From Motacilla alba alba (taxonomy: Eukaryota; Chordata; Aves; Passeriformes; Motacillidae), in assembly GCF_015832195.1 (NCBI RefSeq), contig NC_052018.1:67393666-67457665 (forward strand): a stretch of 64,000 bases of DNA, written 5' to 3'. A program made the position numbers and the translations under genes. Within the stretch, counting starts at the first letter, position 1. Every line of letters starts with the position of its first letter. Positions 59,501 to 64,000 of the stretch are shown here, in pieces. A model generated the notes under the pieces. That model worked only from the letters and a program-made list of their open reading frames with translations, was not told the origin of the DNA and searched no databases.

Positions 59501-62500
59501 AAACATGGTATGGTAATATTTAGGGCCACTCTTCACCCTTCCTGCCCTCAAAGTACTACTTTTAAAGGTATTACCTATATCTTTTATTCTTCTTTCAGTT
59601 CAGCCAATTATAAAGTTTGAGTCCCATATAAAGTAATAGTAAGAACCCGTCACACTTTTCAGAGTTTTTTGGTTTTGCTTCTAGTACACATTATGGGTAC
59701 TTTTGAGGAAGATTTAGAAGGCTGTCATGCTTATTGCATGGATTAAAAGATTTTTTTAGTCATGCTGAATGGGCTCGATAATAAAAATTCTACACTAGGA
59801 AATAGCTGTGCTACCAGTGAGACAATCTTCTCTTTTCAGGTGTTATGTGTGGCAGGCTTTTGGACAACTTGGTAAATGGTATAACGCATGTTTTTTTACT
59901 GTTCCTGCAGGAAACCAAAGACATACAGTCTTAAATTAGTGCCTTCAATGTAGGAAGCTCTATGGAACTAGGAGGTGGCCATTGTCTCAGAAAACCTCTT
60001 TGTTTTTACTTGTCCAACTTAGAAATTCAGGGCTAAGCCTCTGAATCTAGGTGGTCAGTCAAGATTGCCTTTAGAGGAGGCAATGATTTTCTCTACTGCT
60101 GGCGCAAGGAAGGTATGTAAGAAAGAGGTGTTACAATTCTTAGTAAATTAAAAGCAATGATTAAAAAATAGGCTTTAACAGTAACTAGTAATCTTTGACC
60201 AGGTGCATAGATCGAGCATTTTAAATACTTCTACATGGCAAGACATACTTTTATGAAGAAGTAGTTCAATATATGTGCAATCTCTAATGTTTTTTAAAAC
60301 TGATTTTAAAAAGAAAACAATCCCAAAAGAGTCATGCATGCTTTGCAATAATTATATAATTATGTAAATGAGACCACTGCAGAGTTTTAGACTGTAAAAT
60401 GTCCAGTGCTGCTTGTCAGGACTAGAAGTGTGTTGCTGGGGAGAATATATTCCTTTGAGTATGGCACAGCTAGTGTCCTTTTTATGTAATCAAGTAATCT
60501 TGCAGACTTCAGGTATCTCTAAAATTCCCTTAGAAAATAATGCAATAAAAATGCAATCAAGATGATGATAGTAGTCATTGTGGAAATTTGTTGGTGGTGG
60601 CTTACTAACCAGAATTCTTTTTCATTTGTAGATTGTGTAGTTCAAGTCATATGCTTTGCAGTCGTGTATAGTTCAGCACAAGTCACTGAATACTAATGAA
60701 ACGTTTTTTATTGAAAAAAGCTTGCAATTTGGGTGTTGAAAATTAGGAGACTTCATACATTCAAAATTGCCATTTGCATCAGCATTTTTATAGACCTTTT
60801 AAGTTGAATTGGGTTGACTTCAAAGGCAGCCATTTCTGTTGATTTTTGAGAATTATGTATCCTTGAATGCTGTAAGGCAGAGCAGCATTATGAGACAGAA
60901 GATTGGAACAAAGCCACAGCACACCAGAGCAAATAGGCAAAATGCTAAATATTTCACCAAATAATCTCAGTGCTGTTTAGCTTTCTTGTCCTGAGACAGG
61001 GATTTCTTTTTCCTTTCTAATCCATTAGGTTAATAGATATAGATGGCTTCTGTTTATTTAAGGTTTTAGATGCACTATGTCCTTCTCAAAATTAATCAGT
61101 TTAGGGTAAGTTTGCATGGTACAAACCTCACAGTGCCCAAAAAGGCTGCATTACTTTTCTGCACTCATTACAATTCTGGGTAATATTGTGGGGACAGTTT
61201 GTTCTGTGGTTACACACAGCAGCCCACATAGGAAGTAACTGATTAAAAAGAAAGGTGTCTGACCAGTCCAGAGCATGCAACACTAATAAACTCTCTATCA
61301 AACCAGGTTTTTAAAAAGAGTTCTCAATGTTTGTCAGCTATTTTTATGCACTAAGAGCATATACTAGAAAAAAAGGTGACTTGCAATTTCAATAAAATTT
61401 CACAAAACGCCGAAACACTAATTTTCTTGGAAGAGATGGAAAAAAGAAAGGAAAAGGATGAGGCTTTCTTAGGTAGGATCACGAGGGAGAAATTTTGTTC
61501 TTTTGTGAAATATGAATTTCCATGCTTATCATGTGTAATGGTATGTTGAGGTCAAGTGAAATGGCAAGCTTTCTTCAGAGCATGGTGAAGATAGCAGAAA
61601 AATTTAAAGATAAGAAGTGATGCATTTCAGAAAATCCTACTGTTTATTCTAAGAGCAGAGAGAAGCTGTGATTAAACTCTTGCTTGAGCTATAGATGACC
61701 CAGTTAAAGCTTGGTTCATAACAGAAACAGTAACTTTAATCAAGCCTATATATAAAATCTAATTATATTTCAGTTTGTATTTAAGATTGAAAATGTATTT
61801 GTGCTTATCTTGGGGCAACAAGTTGCGGCTTGCTATAGGCAATTTTGTTTGTGGGAGGGGAAGAATGTAATAATGTAATTCTGTTTGCCTTATTTTAATT
61901 GATTAAAAAATTCTTATGTAAGTCTTCATGTTTTTTTTACCTTGTCAAAACCACTTTTTATCATCTTCCTCTATCCACAACTGTTTGGGGTTTTTTTCTA
62001 TAGATATGCAAACTCTAGCTTCCTGCAGCTTGCTTTGGCTTTGCAGTCAGGGATTTCATATTACAGGAAAACAAATGGGAGTAGAAGAAACTTCTGCCTT
62101 CCTGTAAGAAAATTTATCTGTAAGGAGTTATATTATTGGTTTGTTTTTTTTTTTCAGTGAAGAGTGGAACACAGTGTTTGTTAAAAAGTAAAATATTTTA
62201 CTTTGAAATAATTGATATTTGCTGTTTATAAAACAATATCTAAAAGTAAACTGAAAAAGTACATTAACACTGCCTTCTAGTAAAATTAGTGAGAGAGTGG
62301 AAATGACTATCACCCTGAAAATAGAAAATTATATCACTTGTCATTATAGTCATAGCCATGATCTTTGTTCTTCCCCACTGACAATGTTAGTTTTGTGGAA
62401 CAGTCTCACATATTCCTTGTATTTGCCTTTCATGGAAAGAAATTTTATGTGTCAGATTAGAAGTGTTGGTGTAACAACCATCTACTTATTAGAAGAAAAT

Positions 62501-63451
62501 GTATGAAATGGTTACATTTCTGAATCAACCAGAAAGCTAAATTAGCGCCTCAAAACAATACACAGAAAATATCACTCCTCCTTCCTTTTTTCCTGTTCTT
62601 TGTCCCTAAGTTGCATTTTCTTTAATGAAAGTTTTGTGAACCAAAGGAAGAGTCTAAGAGTAAAGAAGATGAGAACTGGAGATAGAGAAATTGATGCAGA
62701 AGAATAATAGGGTGATCCAACTGAACAAGTGAGGAAAAATAAAAGTGTGTGTCCATGTCTTCCTCCATTCAGAAGAATTTAAGTGTTACATTCATTTTAA
62801 ACAGGACTCTAACCATGATTTGTAGGTCTAATAATTTTCCTACCTCTGGCACTTTTTCATTGTCTGCCATGAGCTGGAAGAGTCTGGACTTGAACTACCT
62901 GATCAGGAGAGATGTGAGAAATAGCACACTTCTCTTTGCAAGGAAGAGCTAATTCTGGAAGAAGCATGTTTCCCTATATTTCTTTGTGTAAAAACTAGGT
63001 TGTTTGGCGTTTTTTTGTGGTGAGGGAGACCCCTGTTTTAAACAATGCTGTGCTTCTGGCCTGTTCTCCAAATGATCCATGTGACTAGGAATGAGGATAA
63101 TAAATGAGGAATAAGTGATAAGAGTTCTAAGTGTGTGATGGCTACTGCAAGTGTCAGATGATCTGGCCTGCATTATGCCTTTTATCACATGGTTCAAACT
63201 TCCTTTGTTGCAGAGTGGGGGCATTCTTAAAATTATTGCTACACTTATAAAAGTACTTACTTTTATCTCTGATTTTGATTAAAACCAGAAAATAATTATC
63301 TCCAAAGCAATGGAGAAGAAACTAAAATGGATTTAGTGTCCATGGCCCCTATGACTTTCCAGTCTAAACTGTATGTGCTCTTTTATTCTGACATTCTTTG
63401 TTCTAATTGAATAATGTTAAAATTCTATTAAAATCAAGAGAAACAAAATTG
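56511..63451. other. RGS7 intron segment, no exon recognised
   Basis: AT-rich DNA between two CR1 pieces. The CCTT/CCTG microsatellite lies at 57,652-57,720. The stretch at about 58,440-58,640 is AT-rich with TAAT-type motifs and could be conserved regulatory DNA, but this cannot be judged from one sequence. No RGS7 exon was seen. Confidence 0.5.
57652..57720. repeat. (CCTT/CCTG)n tetranucleotide microsatellite
   Basis: An imperfect run of CCTT and CCTG units, pyrimidine-rich on the plus strand. It is likely length-variable. Confidence 0.95.
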
Positions 63452-63705
63452 GTAGAGGGTCTAGAGCATAAGTCCTACAAGGACCATCTCAGGGAGCCAA
63501 GGGTGTTCATCCTGAATAAAAGGAGGTGCAGGGGAGACCTCATTTGGTCTCTACAATTGCCTGAAAGACTTTGTGGAAAGGTGGAGGTTGTTACTGGGTT
63601 CTCCCAAGTAAAAAGCAATAGTAGAAAAGGGAAAGGTCTATAGTTGCACAGGGGGAGGTTTAGACTAAATATTAAGAAAAATTTCTTCACCTATGGGGTT
63701 GTCAA
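63452..63705 (+). pseudogene. CR1 LINE ORF2 C-terminal fragment, degraded
   Basis: The frame reads VEGLEHKSYKDHLRE, then LNKRRCRGDLI, which are C-terminal ORF2 landmarks of avian CR1. It continues at the DNA level through GGAGGTTTAGACTAAATATT and AAATTTCTTCACC, which matches the section coding for the last part of ORF2. Orientation is the same as the fragment at 55.06-56.51 kb. The expected sequence that follows in CR1 is not recognisable after about 63,705. The two pieces could be parts of one insertion separated later, or two insertions. Confidence 0.8.
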
Positions 63706-64000
63706 GTATAGGTACAGAGTTTGTGGTCACTGGGAGTGGAGCTGCAGCCCAGTGTCATCCCCAGTGGGCCACAGCTGTAAGAAGCAGGTGAGCAGCACTG
63801 AAGGCAATGAGACCTGGAGTGCCCAGGTGCCCTGACCAACCACCAAAGGGAGCAGTGGGCACCTAGGTGCAATGCATGAACATGAGAGGTATCAAAAGTT
63901 GGGCTAAACAACAAGAAGGGTCAGTGCTTGCAGCCTTCTGAAGTGATCTGATGTTCTGTGTCTGGGCTAATGCTTGAAGCCTTCTGGTGTGGTAAGGTGT
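63706..64000. repeat. Unassigned GC-richer repeat-like segment at the window end
   Basis: Composition and texture change abruptly after the CR1 fragment. Near the end two similar 16-mers occur 47 bp apart, TGCTTGCAGCCTTCTG and TGCTTGAAGCCTTCTG, the second followed by GTGTGGTAAGGTGT. It looks like part of a dispersed element or LTR that continues beyond the window, but I cannot name it. Confidence 0.35.

Noticed and set aside
1..64000. tRNA, rRNA, snRNA, CRISPR arrays or prokaryote-type operons
   Set aside because: No tRNA B-box with matching A-box, no rRNA or U-RNA sequence and no regularly spaced direct repeats were seen by eye; the genome type makes CRISPR and operons unexpected.

Overview
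This window reads as nuclear DNA from a bird, probably a neoavian. It holds an intact single-exon PIGM gene, the first coding exon of RGS7, several CR1-type LINE remnants and two copies of an LTR with the layout of a common avian endogenous-retrovirus family. The bulk is AT-rich non-coding DNA with T-rich and T/G tracts. Nothing suggests bacteria or plasmids. I recognised no tRNA, rRNA or CRISPR array. Assignments rest on recall of gene and repeat families, since no database search was possible.

Layout. (1) 1-441 is the 3' flank of PIGM. (2) 442-1683, minus strand, is PIGM, encoding GPI mannosyltransferase 1 (413 residues, no coding intron), with a CpG-island promoter that continues to about 2.13 kb. 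(3) About 2.2-28.3 kb is intergenic and holds a CR1 3'-end scrap at 11.07 kb, a TCTG/TCTA microsatellite at 24.2 kb and little else. (4) About 28.3-29.1 kb is the CpG-island promoter and 5'-UTR exon of RGS7, plus strand. (5) 29,747-29,858 is the second RGS7 exon, carrying the start codon and the first 26 codons. (6) 29,859-64,000 is one long, incomplete RGS7 intron. It holds a CR1 3' end at 46.2 kb, two same-orientation LTR copies at 47.36-47.86 and 50.62-51.23 kb, a broken CR1 reverse-transcriptase segment at 55.06-56.51 kb and another CR1 segment at 63.45-63.71 kb.

The two genes are head to head, about 27 kb apart. They do not share a pathway: PIGM acts in GPI-anchor synthesis in the ER, and RGS7 is a neuronal G-protein regulator. 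In human they lie far apart on chromosome 1 (1q23 and 1q43), so the adjacency is the most notable gene-level observation. I looked for a new genetic system and did not find one. The remaining open items are unassigned fragments at 39.3-39.7 and 63.7-64.0 kb, candidate regulatory blocks and scattered short tandem duplications.
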